NCBI GenBank assembly: GCA_910589665.1
Contig: CAJUTR010000036.1
Span: 1-13,776 of the forward strand
Length of the DNA: 13,776 nt
Direction: 5' to 3'
Origin: an uncultured Eubacterium sp.
GTDB taxonomy: Bacteria; Bacillota; Clostridia; Lachnospirales; Lachnospiraceae
Shown here: positions 13,730 through 13,776 of the stretch, one piece after another
Position numbering within the stretch: position 1 is the stretch's first letter
How the letters are laid out: each line of letters starts with the position of its first letter
Translations under genes and position numbers: made by a program
Notes under the pieces: model-generated
What the model was told of the DNA's origin: nothing
Seen by the model: the letters and a program-made list of their open reading frames with translations, nothing else
Databases searched by the model: none

Positions 13730-13776
13730 GCTTTATAGGAAATTCCGACTTTTTGTGGCACAAAGAAAAGCGTATA

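Overview
The window looks like chromosomal DNA from a spore-forming, Gram-positive member of the Clostridia, most likely Lachnospiraceae. The evidence is a SipL-type spore-coat morphogenesis protein (SPOCS domains plus C-terminal LysM), a Veg protein, strong AGGAGG ribosome binding sites, consensus sigma-A promoters, short intergenic gaps, and a decayed secreted xylanase whose N-terminus resembles the Ig-like-domain surface proteins common in gut Lachnospiraceae. No transposase, integrase, phage gene or CRISPR array was seen.

Layout. (1) 1-454: three tRNA genes on the minus strand (Arg-TCT, cut by the window edge; Gly-TCC; Pro-TGG) with two recognisable promoters. (2) 495-2572, plus strand: a FlK-type hotdog thioesterase with a TTG start, a calcineurin-like metallophosphoesterase, and a NYN-domain putative nuclease with its own extended -10 promoter, closed by a strong terminator. 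(3) 2602-6481: a LacI-family regulator (minus) divergent from a three-gene ABC importer of the NitT/TauT (nitrate/sulfonate/taurine) family. The 287-bp divergent region holds two copies of a near-palindromic operator around a promoter. (4) 6518-8183: a small zinc-ribbon protein followed by an enolase. (5) 8284-9668: a GH10 xylanase pseudogene with a lost start, a frameshift or deletion, and an in-frame TAG, but intact catalytic glutamates. (6) 9806-11554: panD-coaBC, two coenzyme A biosynthesis genes in one operon with promoter and terminator. (7) 11570-11934: veg on the minus strand with a strong promoter and a structured leader. (8) 12084-13729: sipL with a leader hairpin and a terminator.

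How the genes fit together. Apart from the regulator/ABC unit and panD-coaBC, the genes look like independent units of core physiology: translation, glycolysis, CoA synthesis and sporulation. I do not see a new multi-gene defence or metabolic system. The points most worth a second look are the LacI regulator with paired operators on a NitT/TauT-type importer, the xylanase pseudogene with intact catalytic residues, and the thioesterase that has the FlK catalytic triad at exact spacing but lacks the FlK gate residue.
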